NCBI GenBank assembly: GCA_001643675.2
Contig: LSRY02000008.1
Coordinates: 1,800,001 to 1,864,000 of the forward strand
DNA: 64,000 nucleotides
Direction of reading: 5' to 3'
Source: Monocercomonoides exilis
Taxonomy: Eukaryota; Preaxostyla; Oxymonadida; Polymastigidae
Made by a program: the position numbers and the translations under genes. Under the pieces are notes generated by a model, which was given only the letters and a program-made list of their open reading frames with translations, ran no database searches and was not told the DNA's origin. The stretch's first letter is position 1; each line of letters begins with the position of its first letter. Shown one piece after another: positions 1 to 11,151 of the stretch.

Positions 1-99
1 TATATTCCATTCACTCCACTCATTTTCGGCCCTTCTTGTTTTCCATCTTATCCCACCTTCTCAACAACAAATTCCTTTTCTCAAATAATAAACACTGCC

Positions 100-1615
100 T
101 CAACACCTTCCCAATGATAAAAATCTCAAAAACAACCCCTCTAAATCTCATCCCTATCTATCCGCCACACATCCATTTTGCCTCTGAAATCTCACGAAAA
201 CACCTCTTTTCCACAAAAAACATCCTTTTATCGCTCCTTTCCCCTTCGTAACCCTGCCCCTCCAAAAGCTCAGCTCCATCACCCCACACCAGAAATACAT
301 ATTTTTTTAATCACATTGCCTTTATATGTCCATTCAGCCACAATGCATCGAGTAGGACTTTCTTTTCTTTTGTGGCCCTTATTCGTTATGGAAAATGATC
401 AAGTTTTGCCAAATGCTCAGAAACTGTCAACGGGGTCAGATTCCGAAGCTAAAACAAAGACAGGTTGACTAAGTGAAATATTTCCAGTGAAAAGGTTGGG
501 TATTACAAAAACAATATCTGTTTAATGGAAGATGAAATTGTTCATATTGATTGATGGAGAACTGTGAAGCAACAATATTTTCGATGGAAATGAAGAATTT
601 TCAATGTATGTATTTTACATTGTGCTATATGTTGTGAAGATATTTCCATCCGTATCCTCTCCAAAGTCGTGATTCAGACAACTTATATAAAATGGACAAT
701 TTATTCTATGCAGAGCAGAACAACGAGGAAGCGAGACAAATGTTACCTTACAAATATATTAGAGCCTGAATGTATTTTGTTACAAATGTTTATGTGACTT
801 ATAATGGACTCAACATGCGCGATGTTTCGAAATGCGATGAAAAATGAATTTTGATGGAGCGGAAATGAACGGGGTTGGAAGACATCCAAGGCAAAAAGGA
901 AGAACAGCCAATCTCTATGAAATGGGAGCACCATTTGAAGATGGCGGGGACATTTTCAAAAAATTTTGTTGAAGAGATTGGGACAAGTGACTGAAACAGG
1001 ACATTGGAGGCAATTGGAGCAGAACAAGGTGCCTTTCTTTGGAGAAGAAGGGCAAGACATTGATTTTATGGAACGAGGTGAAAGGGGTAGAATGGCACTT
1101 GATTGCTTGGGTTGAGGGGCGAAAATCCGAGAAATACAGACAATTTGGCGTGATGCAAGCAGCTGGAGGCAAATGATAGGCAAAATGGATTTGAGTCATT
1201 TTGCTATCGCATTAGGCATTGTGCCATCGAAGTATTTGCAACTGGAGCAGAGAACGAGATTGTTATGTTGAGGATATCTTCCAACAGAAAATTATCTTTC
1301 ATATGAAATTTCCTTAACATCTTATTCATCCTCTTCATCGTCTTCATTGTCTTCTTCAACTATTCCGTCTATTCTCCCCTTTCTTCTTCAGCCTTATTGT
1401 TTTCATCACCAACATCGCAATCGTGTTTCCATATGCACCTCCAAATGATATGAAATCGTGTATTTTTCTCTTCACTTTTGATTATCACCTTCATCACCTT
1501 CATCACCTTCTGCAAATATTTATTCTTCATCGAATGCAACTAATTTTTATATTTCTTCATCATCTTCTTCACCATCATTGTTTTTGTATGCTCCTTTTCG
1601 GAAATTGAAATTATA
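100..1615 (+). repeat. IR-1 repeat, copy 1 (plus orientation)
   Basis: About 1.5 kb that reappears, inverted and at high but imperfect identity (my estimate 85-90 percent), at 43390-45010; its middle part also reappears near 16180-16450. Conserved pieces include a short frame with the peptide MENDQVLPNAQKL near 389-427, a block with peptide KKGTLFCSNCLQC on the minus strand near 1040, and a GAC/ATC triplet-rich tract near 1325-1520. A GTATGT...TGCAG block at 606-713 is intron-like and is also present in the inverted copy. I do not recognise a protein. It is either a decayed multi-exon gene or a long dispersed repeat. It lies upstream of the cassette array on this side, and its copy lies upstream of cassette 8 on the other side. 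Confidence 0.7.
606..713 (+). other. intron-like block inside IR-1
   Basis: Starts GTATGT, is AT-rich and ends TGCAG followed by AGCAGAAC. The same block with the same ends is found inverted in the second IR-1 (about 44452-44562), and its start is also found at 16370-16450. Conserved boundaries suggest a spliceosomal intron of a decayed gene, but no flanking exon could be identified. Confidence 0.3.
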
Positions 1616-2520
1616 TGTCAATTTTATCCCTTCTTGGTCATTATCTTCTTCTTCTTCACCAAATCATTTTAATGGATTTTTATTATTTATGTGTTATTCG
1701 AGTGGAATCAGCGCCAAGAATTGGAAATAAGCAAATTTTTGGAAGCAGAACAGAATCACTTTCATTGATGTTGAGATTGGCAGCGGAGACAGATCAGCTG
1801 GATGTTGTTGGCAGAAAAGAACAATATTTTGAGAGGCACTCGAAGAAGAAGAAGAAAGTGTGTGAAGATTGGCGATAAATATATTTCAGAGTTTGTTTTG
1901 TATTATTTTTTTCCTCCAATTTTTCAAACATTTTATTTTTTTTTTGAGGGATTAAGATTTATGGAAGGACATTTTCAGGGAATGAATGAACATGGGGGAA
2001 AGAGCATGCTGGATGCTTTTCAGAAATCAGGCAATGACAATTTTTTTGAGAATATAGATGAATAAGCCAGAGGTTTTAAATGAAATGAATGGAAGAGGAG
2101 ACCTTTGAAGATTTATGTTAAATTTTGAAAAAGAAGAAGGCGAAGCGACGGAAAAGAATAATCGGAAAATTGAAGAAATGGCTGAAGAAGAAATGTGACA
2201 GGAAGTCAAGAAGGAAATGAAGATGAAGAAAAGGAAGCAGATTGCAAAAAGAAAATGGTACTGATTTGTGATATTTTTAATAACAATTTTATGTATTTTT
2301 AATATTTTTTCTTAATTGTTTAATCATAACAGGGACTTTTGTGCTAACATTCAAAAGCGAAGAATGCGAATGGAATATGGAAAGAAGGCAAAAGGAGAAA
2401 AGCGGAGAAAAAGATATTTAAAGAGAGCATGTAATCAAAAGAAGTGGAAGAGGCAAGACAATGGGATATGAGCTTCTTGAGATATTTTGCGACATGACTC
2501 CAAGAGCAAGGAGAAGATAA
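1616..2520 (+). other. upstream spacer of cassette 1, decayed repeat with intron-like blocks
   Basis: No supported gene. The stretch is a diverged version of the DNA that precedes the other cassettes (compare 8976-9645, 18230-19106, 26270-27300, 45750-46520). It has a purine-rich part around 1770-1875, an AT-rich part around 1880-1960, and a GTACTG...AACAG intron-like block at 2258-2332 that aligns in position and ends with 18784-18890. An in-frame TAA at 2518-2520 closes the frame upstream of cassette 1. Confidence 0.5.
2258..2332 (+). other. intron-like block upstream of cassette 1
   Basis: 75 bp, GTACTG start, T-rich body, CATAACAG end, followed by GGACTTTTG. The corresponding block upstream of cassette 5 (18784-18890) starts GTACGG and ends AGCAG|GGGCTTTTG, so both boundaries and flanks are conserved between copies. 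This supports a former or present intron in the repeated upstream DNA. Confidence 0.4.
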
Positions 2521-3975
2521 GGAGGTGAAGATGGAAGCGTTTCGACATGCGAATCTCTTATCTCATCTTCAACAGCATTTCTTTCATCACCTTCCATACC
2601 CCTTGTATCCCTCTCTCACCTGTCATTTTTCAACATTTCAACAGCAAATGATGCATGCTTGCCTTCAACAACTACGTCAACCCAAACCACGTGTATGATG
2701 AACAGCTGCTCATTCTCATCAGTTTGTGACGTTTATGATAGCGGGATTGTTCATTCCCTCAACAACCCCTTGGCCTCTTTGACAGCTTCAAACACCTCAT
2801 TCATTGGATGCTGCCGGACAAGAAACGTTGTATGTGAAGGAACTTCAGATGGAAAGTTGAATCCAGGGAGGCAAAACATTACTGACAATGGACCGAATAC
2901 ATTCACTTGGTGCGAGTGGAACGGATCGAAAACAACAGGAAGCAGTGATTCATGGACGGATGGAGAATCGAGCGGAGGGGCAATCTGTGTGAATGGTTTA
3001 TCATCTGCCTCTGTGTCTGTTTCCCATTGTATATTTAATAATTGTTTTGCATACAGTCGTGGAGGGGGAATAATGTGCGCAAGCATAAAAGAAGTTAAAA
3101 TAGAGAACAACTCATTTAATGCATGCACAGCTCAGAATCATTATGGGGGTGGAATGCTTATTTATACGATTTCATCATGTGTTCTGATCAGCGATTGTGA
3201 ATTCCAGAATTGCAAAGCAAATAGCTATGGAGGTGGTCTTAATCTTAACAATTTTAATGTTTCAGGAACAGGATGCATCCCAACAGAAAATGGAGAAGGG
3301 GAGAGTGCGTGTGTGTTTGACTGCAGTTTCACTTCGTGCTCGGTTACAAATTATTACGGCGGAGGTATGTATTGTGCTGCTGTTCCAGTTGCATTCAAAA
3401 TGAGGAGCATGCAGTTTATCTCATGTTCAGCACGGCAAGAGGGCGGAGGAATGAGATTGTATCCAAACAGGCCAACAGCACCTGATGATGGAATCTATTG
3501 TTATTTCCTTTTCTTCCACGAGTGCAAATGTTATAACAACCCCTCTTACGGTCATGACGTTATGTATAATGATTACTACAGTGTCTTTTTATCTTCAGAC
3601 AATCCGTTCAAAGAATGCTACACCACAAACACAGATGACAAGAGAGTGTGCTATGCATACAATTATGCAAATGCAAGTGTTTGGTCTTATCAGCACACGG
3701 AAAAGAAGGATTGGCTGAAGGACAAGACGATATATGTTTCTGTGAATGGGAATGATACTACTCCACTTTGTGGGGCAAATACAACATATCCGTGTCTGAC
3801 AGTGAAGAAAGCGTTTGAGATGTGTGAGGTGCAGATTAGCTTGACAGTCACGCTGCTGGAAGGGAATCATGTGAGTGAGGCAACAACAGTTGAGATTGGG
3901 GAAAAGAAGATTTCAATCATTGGGACAGGCAAAGAGAAGAGTTCAATTAGAACAGGAGCGAATTTTAGCCGTTAA
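2521..3975 (+). pseudogene. cassette 1: truncated beta-helix surface protein
   Basis: First of eleven related copies. The product resembles Cys-rich parallel beta-helix (polymorphic-membrane-protein-like) repeats: rungs such as GGAICV, GGGIMC, GGGMLI, GGGLNL, GGGMYC and GGGMRL follow each other, separated by FxxC-type strands, with many NxS/T sites. Near 3727 it opens a second module (IYVSVNGND, then CG, PC, TVKKAFEMC) that breaks off after 'TGAN' at a TAA. No membrane segment follows. Homology to other copies begins around 2570 (peptide FLSSPSIPL), but the first ATG in frame is at 2695, well inside conserved sequence; a stop sits at 2518. So this is either a fragment or an internal exon. Its last third (from 3619) is identical to that of cassette 2. 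Family assignment is fairly sure; whether it is expressed is not known. Confidence 0.75.
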
Positions 3976-6086
3976 TCCTTCTCATCTTCTTCTGCTCATT
4001 TTATTTTCTTCATGCAATTTTTCTTCTAAAAATTGTTCCTTGGCTATTTCAATTCATTTCACTTCAACTTTAAATCTGCAAGCGTCTTATTTTCAATTTC
4101 CCTTCTCTTATTATTTTTGCCTGGCAAGATTTTGAGACAACGAAGAAGGAGGAGTAGAAAGATAGAGGTGGAGCACTTGGAGCTGCTAACTGTGAAGGTG
4201 CTGTCAAATGCTCATTTATAATCACTAACTTTTTGTAAATAATTTTTAAAATAACTTCTTCTTGGTCATCATCATCAACAACAACATCATCATCATCCAC
4301 TTCTCCTGATTCATCAGTTTTATCATCTCCTTCTATTTGTCGTTCAATACTTCTTCAATAATTACTTCTTTGCCTTCTTCGCCATTCTGATCTATTTATT
4401 GGAATCAAGTTGTTGAAGTTTTTGAATCAGGGAATCTGAGGACTGGACTTTGACTATTTTCTTTTCTTTCCTTTTGAGCAAAATGGGGAAAATGCTATTG
4501 GCATCGGGATCGCCGGCAGAGATGGAGCAGGCGGGTGTGTTAGCAAAAAGGAGCAATATTTAGAGGAGGAGGAGGAGGAGGAAAAGAAGAAGAAGAAACG
4601 ACGAATTGGAAAGAGTAAGCGAAAAAAAATTGAATAAAAAGGTTTATTGTATGTTTTGTTTTATTTTGTTTTATTTTTTTCTTGCACAAAGGTTATGCCT
4701 TGATGCTTATTTTTCTGATTTTCATATATTTCATAAATGATTTTATTTCGTTCATTTTTCTTGTATATTTGTATTGTTGTGTACTTGGAATTTTTTTACG
4801 AATGCCAATTAAAGCGATGAAAGAAAATGGATTTTTGAAAACAAGCAGAAGATTGCAACAGAAGAAAAAGGGATACGGGGAAAGCAGACGATGAAGAAGG
4901 GGCAGAAAAGATGGAAAAAGGGATGCGACCATGTTGAGGTATTTTGTGAAATTTCACCAAGAAGCATTGAGAAGAGAAGGAGGCAAAGAAAGAAGTGCTT
5001 CAGTGAGCGAACTGCATTTCTCTTTTTTCTGTATTTTTCTCTTCCAACATATTTTTTTTCAATATTTCAACAGCAAATGACGCATGTTCGTCTTCAACCA
5101 CTACGTCAACACAAATCACATGTTTGATGAATAGTTGCTTTTTCTCATCGGTCTGTGATGTGTATGATGGCGGGATTGTCCCTTCCCTCAACAATCCCTA
5201 TGCCTCTTTGTCTGTTTCAAACACCTCATTCGTTGGATGTTGCAGGGCAAGAAACGTTGAATGCATTGGAACTGCAGATAGAAAGTTGACTCCTGGGAGG
5301 CAGAACGAAACATTCAATGGAGCAAATTCATTTATTTGGTGCGAGTGGAACGGATCGAAGGCTGCTGAAATGAGCGAAGATTATTCAAAACAAGCCTCGA
5401 ATGGAGGAGCAATATTTATGTATGGCTTGACGTCTGGTTCACTTACAGTTTCGAATTGTTCATTCAACGACTGCTTGTCATATTATGGTGGAGGAGGGAT
5501 AATGTGCCACACGATCAAATCAGTGGGTATTGAAAGCAGCACTTTCAATTGTTGTGTCTCCACAAATCGATATGGAGGAGGTGTTTATTTGTATGGCATT
5601 TCTACTTGTGCTCGGGTGAGTGGATGCGAGTTCAAAAACTGTCAAGCGATTGATTATGGAGGAGGGTTAAAATTAGATAATTTTAATATTTCAGGGACAA
5701 GATGCATTTCAACAGAAAGTGGAGAAGGGGAGAGTGCGTGTGTGTTTGACTGCAGTTTCACATCATGTTCAGTTTCTGGCTCATGGGGAGGAGGTATGTA
5801 CTGTTATGGTGTTCCTAATCAATTCAAAATGAGGAGCATGCAGTTTATTTCATGTTCTGCAATGACAAGGGGAGGCGGATTTCATTTGGAGCCAGCAAAA
5901 CAAACAGCGCCAAATGAAACAATTTATTGCTATTTCCTCTTCTTCCATGAATGCAAATGCTTGGCCAATGTTCCATATGGTCACGATATGATATACTTAG
6001 ATTATTACAAAATCTTTTTGAATTCAGACAATCCTTTCTATGAATGTTACACCACAAACACAGATGACAAGAGAGTGTGCTATGCA
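3619..6086 (+). repeat. tandem duplication, copy 1
   Basis: This segment and 6048-8519 are nearly identical, differing by about four homopolymer-length changes. Each copy runs from the last third of one cassette, through the intergenic spacer, to two thirds of the next cassette. The two copies overlap by 39 bp (6048-6086), which is the recombination junction, inside the codons for YTTNTDDKRVCYA. Confidence 0.9.
3976..5123 (+). other. spacer between cassettes 1 and 2
   Basis: No supported gene. It begins with a T/C-rich stretch right after the cassette break, then triplet-rich tracts (TCATCA, GAGGAGGAG), an AT-rich block about 4640-4800 ending GCACAAAG, then a purine-rich segment leading to the next cassette. 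The same spacer is repeated at 6405-7500 as part of the tandem duplication. Short frames here are open by composition only. Confidence 0.6.
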
Positions 6087-6404
6087 TACAATTATGCAAA
6101 TGCAAGTGTTTGGTCTTATCAGCACACGGAAAAGAAGGATTGGCTGAAGGACAAGACGATATATGTTTCTGTGAATGGGAATGATACTACTCCACTTTGT
6201 GGGGCAAATACAACATATCCGTGTCTGACAGTGAAGAAAGCGTTTGAGATGTGTGAGGTGCAGATTAGCTTGACAGTCACGCTGCTGGAAGGGAATCATG
6301 TGAGTGAGGCAACAACAGTTGAGATTGGGGAAAAGAAGATTTCAATCATTGGGACAGGCAAAGAGAAGAGTTCAATTAGAACAGGAGCGAATTTTAGCCG
6401 TTAA
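5055..6404 (+). pseudogene. cassette 2: truncated beta-helix surface protein (hybrid)
   Basis: Second copy of the family. The frame is conserved from FFNISTAN at about 5055; the first ATG in frame is at 5127 (MNSCFF). Rungs GGAIFM, GGGIMC, GGGVYL, GGGLKL, GGGMYC and GGGFHL are followed by the second-module opening (IYVSVNGND...CG...PC) and a TAA after 'TGANFSR'. The first two thirds equal cassette 3; the last third (from 6048) equals cassette 1. It is therefore a crossover product formed at the conserved YTTNTDDKRVCYA site. A run of eight T at about 5052 replaces nine T in cassette 3, which changes the upstream frame; this could be a sequencing error. No signal peptide or membrane segment is present. 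Confidence 0.75.
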
Positions 6405-8519
6405 TCCTTCTCATCTTCTTCTGCTCATTTTATTTTCTTCATGCAATTTTTCTTCTAAAAATTGTTCCTTGGCTATTTCAATTCATTTCACTTCAACTTT
6501 AAATCTGCAAGCGTCTTATTTTCAATTTCCCTTCTCTTATTATTTTTGCCTGGCAAGATTTTGAGACAACGAAGAAGGAGGAGTAGAAAGATAGAGGTGG
6601 AGCACTTGGAGCTGCTAACTGTGAAGGTGCTGTCAAATGCTCATTTATAATCACTAACTTTTTTGTAAATAATTTTTAAAATAACTTCTTCTTGGTCATC
6701 ATCATCAACAACAACATCATCATCATCCACTTCTCCTGATTCATCAGTTTTATCATCTCCTTCTATTTGTCGTTCAATACTTCTTCAATAATTACTTCTT
6801 TGCCTTCTTCGCCATTCTGATCTATTTATTGGAATCAAGTTGTTGAAGTTTTTTGAATCAGGGAATCTGAGGACTGGACTTTGACTATTTTCTTTTCTTT
6901 CCTTTTGAGCAAAATGGGGAAAATGCTATTGGCATCGGGATCGCCGGCAGAGATGGAGCAGGCGGGTGTGTTAGCAAAAAGGAGCAATATTTAGAGGAGG
7001 AGGAGGAGGAGGAAAAGAAGAAGAAGAAACGACGAATTGGAAAGAGTAAGCGAAAAAAAAATTGAATAAAAAGGTTTATTGTATGTTTTGTTTTATTTTG
7101 TTTTATTTTTTTCTTGCACAAAGGTTATGCCTTGATGCTTATTTTTCTGATTTTCATATATTTCATAAATGATTTTATTTCGTTCATTTTTCTTGTATAT
7201 TTGTATTGTTGTGTACTTGGAATTTTTTTACGAATGCCAATTAAAGCGATGAAAGAAAATGGATTTTTGAAAACAAGCAGAAGATTGCAACAGAAGAAAA
7301 AGGGATACGGGGAAAGCAGACGATGAAGAAGGGGCAGAAAAGATGGAAAAAGGGATGCGACCATGTTGAGGTATTTTGTGAAATTTCACCAAGAAGCATT
7401 GAGAAGAGAAGGAGGCAAAGAAAGAAGTGCTTCAGTGAGCGAACTGCATTTCTCTTTTTTCTGTATTTTTCTCTTCCAACATATTTTTTTTTCAATATTT
7501 CAACAGCAAATGACGCATGTTCGTCTTCAACCACTACGTCAACACAAATCACATGTTTGATGAATAGTTGCTTTTTCTCATCGGTCTGTGATGTGTATGA
7601 TGGCGGGATTGTCCCTTCCCTCAACAATCCCTATGCCTCTTTGTCTGTTTCAAACACCTCATTCGTTGGATGTTGCAGGGCAAGAAACGTTGAATGCATT
7701 GGAACTGCAGATAGAAAGTTGACTCCTGGGAGGCAGAACGAAACATTCAATGGAGCAAATTCATTTATTTGGTGCGAGTGGAACGGATCGAAGGCTGCTG
7801 AAATGAGCGAAGATTATTCAAAACAAGCCTCGAATGGAGGAGCAATATTTATGTATGGCTTGACGTCTGGTTCACTTACAGTTTCGAATTGTTCATTCAA
7901 CGACTGCTTGTCATATTATGGTGGAGGAGGGATAATGTGCCACACGATCAAATCAGTGGGTATTGAAAGCAGCACTTTCAATTGTTGTGTCTCCACAAAT
8001 CGATATGGAGGAGGTGTTTATTTGTATGGCATTTCTACTTGTGCTCGGGTGAGTGGATGCGAGTTCAAAAACTGTCAAGCGATTGATTATGGAGGAGGGT
8101 TAAAATTAGATAATTTTAATATTTCAGGGACAAGATGCATTTCAACAGAAAGTGGAGAAGGGGAGAGTGCGTGTGTGTTTGACTGCAGTTTCACATCATG
8201 TTCAGTTTCTGGCTCATGGGGAGGAGGTATGTACTGTTATGGTGTTCCTAATCAATTCAAAATGAGGAGCATGCAGTTTATTTCATGTTCTGCAATGACA
8301 AGGGGAGGCGGATTTCATTTGGAGCCAGCAAAACAAACAGCGCCAAATGAAACAATTTATTGCTATTTCCTCTTCTTCCATGAATGCAAATGCTTGGCCA
8401 ATGTTCCATATGGTCACGATATGATATACTTAGATTATTACAAAATCTTTTTGAATTCAGACAATCCTTTCTATGAATGTTACACCACAAACACAGATGA
8501 CAAGAGAGTGTGCTATGCA
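6048..8519 (+). repeat. tandem duplication, copy 2
   Basis: Second copy of the 2.43-kb unit that starts at 3619. Identity ends at 8519/6086, where cassette 3 continues CATTATCC and cassette 2 continues TACAATTA. The near-identity over coding and non-coding DNA means the duplication is recent. Confidence 0.9.
6405..7322 (+). other. spacer between cassettes 2 and 3
   Basis: Copy of the 3976-5123 spacer with one-base homopolymer changes (for example at 6660 and 6850). No gene supported. It contains the AT-rich block ending GCACAAAG at about 7122 and a (GAG)n tract at about 6995. Confidence 0.6.
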
Positions 8520-8975
8520 CATTATCCTTCAGATTCTTGGGTGTATGATCAAATATCAAAAAAGGATTGGTTGAAGAGAGGGATTCTCAATCGATTTGTG
8601 GCTGTGAGTGGAGGAAACGCAGAAGAGTTGTGTGGATTGGATGAGTCAAGTGCATGCAGAACCATTGGTGTTGCAGTTGAAAAGAGCGTGATCCAGGTGA
8701 GCCTGTCGGTTACACTGATGGGAGGGGATCACACAAGCGAGACAACAACGATTGATATTGGAACAAAGAAAATTTCTGTTGTTGGGACAGGCATTGAGAA
8801 AAGTACGATTGGAACAGAAGTGAATTCGTATTCTTCGCCTTCTTCGCCATCATTTACTCCTCTTAATTGTCGATTTCATTTTTTCATTCTATTTGTTCTT
8901 CTTAACAATTATTATCATCTTCCACTTCTTCCTCTTCTCAGTGGTCCTCGCCTATTTTATGAAAGCACAAGTTGA
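7323..8975 (+). pseudogene. cassette 3: truncated beta-helix surface protein
   Basis: Third copy. Family homology begins near 7488 (FFNISTAN). The 55 residues before that, starting at an ATG at 7323, are basic, are not found in other copies and probably represent a chance opening of the spacer. Residues from the first MNSCFF to YTTNTDDKRVCYA equal cassette 2; afterwards it differs, with a second module of another type (NRFVAVSGG, then CG and TIGVAVEKS) that resembles cassette 9. After 'IGTEVN' at about 8825 the frame runs into a low-complexity S/P-rich and then Leu/Phe-rich tail unlike any family member, until TGA at 8973-8975. The tail is most likely read-through of the T/C-rich spacer. No credible membrane anchor. 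Confidence 0.7.
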
Positions 8976-9645
8976 AGGAGCAATTCGAATGGAAGCAGAA
9001 CAGGAGAATGGAAATGGAATGTTTATTTTTGGAGGAGCAGAAGAGATACAAAGCTGTTGATTGAATGATGGAAGAATGAGATGAGGGGAAATGGGTGCTT
9101 TTGCAGAAAGGAAAAATAATCTGGAGAAGGAGAAAGAAGAAAGACAGAAAAAAGAAGAACAGAAGCAATGAAGAATGGAGATTATACAAGGTTTGAATTC
9201 ATATTTTTTTATTTTTAATAAAAGAAATAACATTTTATCAAAATTTTCTAATATATATTTTTATTTGAAATTAGGATCTTTTTGGAAGAATATCTTCGTT
9301 GGTTAAAAGCGCGAGGGATGAGGAAAGATGGATTTTGAGGCGATCCCGTGAAGATGGCAGAAGGCGGGAAATGGAATGGGAATGGATGAGTGAGCAAAGG
9401 GAAACATATGAAATGGGTGGAAAAGAAGGGATTTGCGAAATGGAAAAGGTATTTTGAAAAGGGGGAAGGGAAGCGATAAAAGATAGAGAGAAGAGAAATT
9501 GATGATATGACCAAAGAAGGAGTCTTACAAGAATTTGAGAAGAAGATGATTTTTATAAGAACGCTGATTGAAAATGATGAAAGGCGAGGAAATGGAGGAA
9601 AAAGGAATTTGAAGATCGAATGTTTTGAGGAGCATTTGAAGAAGA
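8976..9645 (+). other. spacer between cassettes 3 and 4
   Basis: No gene supported. It is a diverged version of the family spacer. A GTTTGA...AAATTAG intron-like block at 9191-9274 is followed by GATCTTTTTGG; the equivalent block upstream of cassette 9 (45914-45974) has the same ends and is followed by GATTTTTGC. Confidence 0.5.
9191..9274 (+). other. intron-like block upstream of cassette 4
   Basis: 84 bp, GTTTGAATTC start, T/A body, TTGAAATTAG end. Its position, ends and right flank match 45914-45974. In the equivalent place upstream of cassette 5 (about 18411) the GTTTGT start is kept but the AG end is lost, as expected of a decaying intron. Confidence 0.4.
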
Positions 9646-11151
9646 GTGAGAAAAGGGGAAGAGAATGAAAAGTTTGTTGTGGGAATGGGGAAGGATGTTG
9701 AGGCAGGGGCATTTGATGTGAGTGGAAGCATTGGGGTGTTGACAAACGTCACATTGAAAGGGTGGAGAAGAGGGGGAGAGATCTATTCAGGCAGGCTATT
9801 TGGAGGGAAGGGATATGGAAGGGAGAAGGGTGGAGGTGAAGAAAAAGGAGGAGAAGGAGGAGAAATAGGAAGAGGAAGAGGAAGAGAAGGAGATGGAGAA
9901 GGAGAAGGCATCAAAGGGAGTATTTCAGTGAGTGAATCACGATTCTCTTCTTTTTGCGTCTCATCAGCCCCGTTCCTATCATCCCCTTCTATTCCCCTAA
10001 TGTCCCTCTCCAAACTCACTTTTTTCAACATCTCAATAGCAAATGAGGCATGTTCACCTCCAACCACTACGTCAGCCCAAGCTACATGTTTGATGAATAG
10101 TTGCTCATTCTCATCAGTTTGTGATGTGTATGATGGCGGAATTGTTCCTTCCCTCAACAACCCCTTTGCCTCTTTGATTGCCTCAAATACCTCGTTTGTT
10201 GGATGTTGCAGAACAAGAAATGTTGTTTGCGAAGGAACATCAGACAGAAAGTTGACTCCGGGGAGACAAAATGAAACAGAAAATGGGACCAATTCGTTTA
10301 TTTGGTGCGAGTGGAACGGGTCGAAAACGACTGGAAACAAAGATGATTATACTGATGATGCTTCAAATGGTGGAGCAATTCGAATGTACAATCTCAATTC
10401 TGGAGAACTATCTGTATCTCATTGCTCATTCAATGATTGCACTGCATTCTACCATGGGGGAGCAATCATGTGCCACGCAATCAAGACGATCAAGATTGTG
10501 AGCAACGTGTTCAATTCGTGCACAGCGCATAACTTTGGCGGGGGAGGGGTGTATGCTTACCAAATAAGTTCATGTGCCCTTGTCAGTGGGTGCGACTTCC
10601 AGATGTGCAAGGCTCACCACGATGGGGGAGGGTTGAGGTTGTTCAATTTCAGTGTGCCTGGATCAGGGTGCATCGGGGAAGAAGATGGAGAAGGAGGGAG
10701 CTCGTGTGTGTTTGAGTGTAATTTCACTTCGTGCTCAACAATAAGCACATGGGGCGGAGGGCTGTATTGCAACACTGTTCCTGCTGCATTCAAAGTGAGG
10801 AGCATTCAGTTAATTTCATGTTCAGCAACAGCAAATGGAGGGGGATTGTATTTTGAATCCAGAAACACAGCAGTTCCAACCAATTATTTTTATTGTTATT
10901 TTCTGTTCTTTCATGAATGCAAGTGCTCTGCAAATACGCCATATGGTCACGATGCGATATATTATGATCAATTCAATGTTTTTTTGTCTTCTGGAAATCC
11001 GTTCAATGAATGTTACACGACAAACACTGATAATCAGAGGGTGTGCTATGTGTATTATTATTCGAGTTCAGGTTCTTGGGTTTTTGGCCAAACAACGAAA
11101 ATGGATTGGCTGAAAGACAAATTGGTTTGCATTTCAGCTTGCGGAAGCTAG
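9646..11151 (+). pseudogene. cassette 4: truncated beta-helix protein with longest open 5' part
   Basis: The ORF opens at a GTG; the first ATG is 14 codons in. Residues 1-55 (with VEAGAFDVSG, NVTLKGW) look like a beta-helix strand region. They are followed by a Gly/Glu/Arg low-complexity linker and then by the family start (SISVSES, SSPSIPL, LTFFNIS). The conserved domain has rungs GGAIRM, GGAIMC, GGGVYA, GGGLRL, GGGLYC and GGGLYF. It ends with DWLKDKLVCISACGS and a TAG, exactly where other copies start the second module, so it is truncated earlier than its neighbours. This is the only copy whose 5' part stays in frame from SISVSES to FFNIS, so it shows that this part was coding. No signal peptide or anchor is seen. 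Confidence 0.7.

Noticed and set aside
7323-7487. Basic N-terminal extension of cassette 3 as a true start
   Set aside because: It is found only in this copy, depends on a nine-T run that is eight T in the twin copy, and matches non-coding spacer elsewhere.
2521-11151. Bacterial Pmp autotransporter genes
   Set aside because: The rung motifs resemble chlamydial Pmp repeats, but there is no beta-barrel, signal peptide or ribosome-binding site, and the surroundings are eukaryotic (intron-like blocks, Merlin relic, AT-rich spacers).
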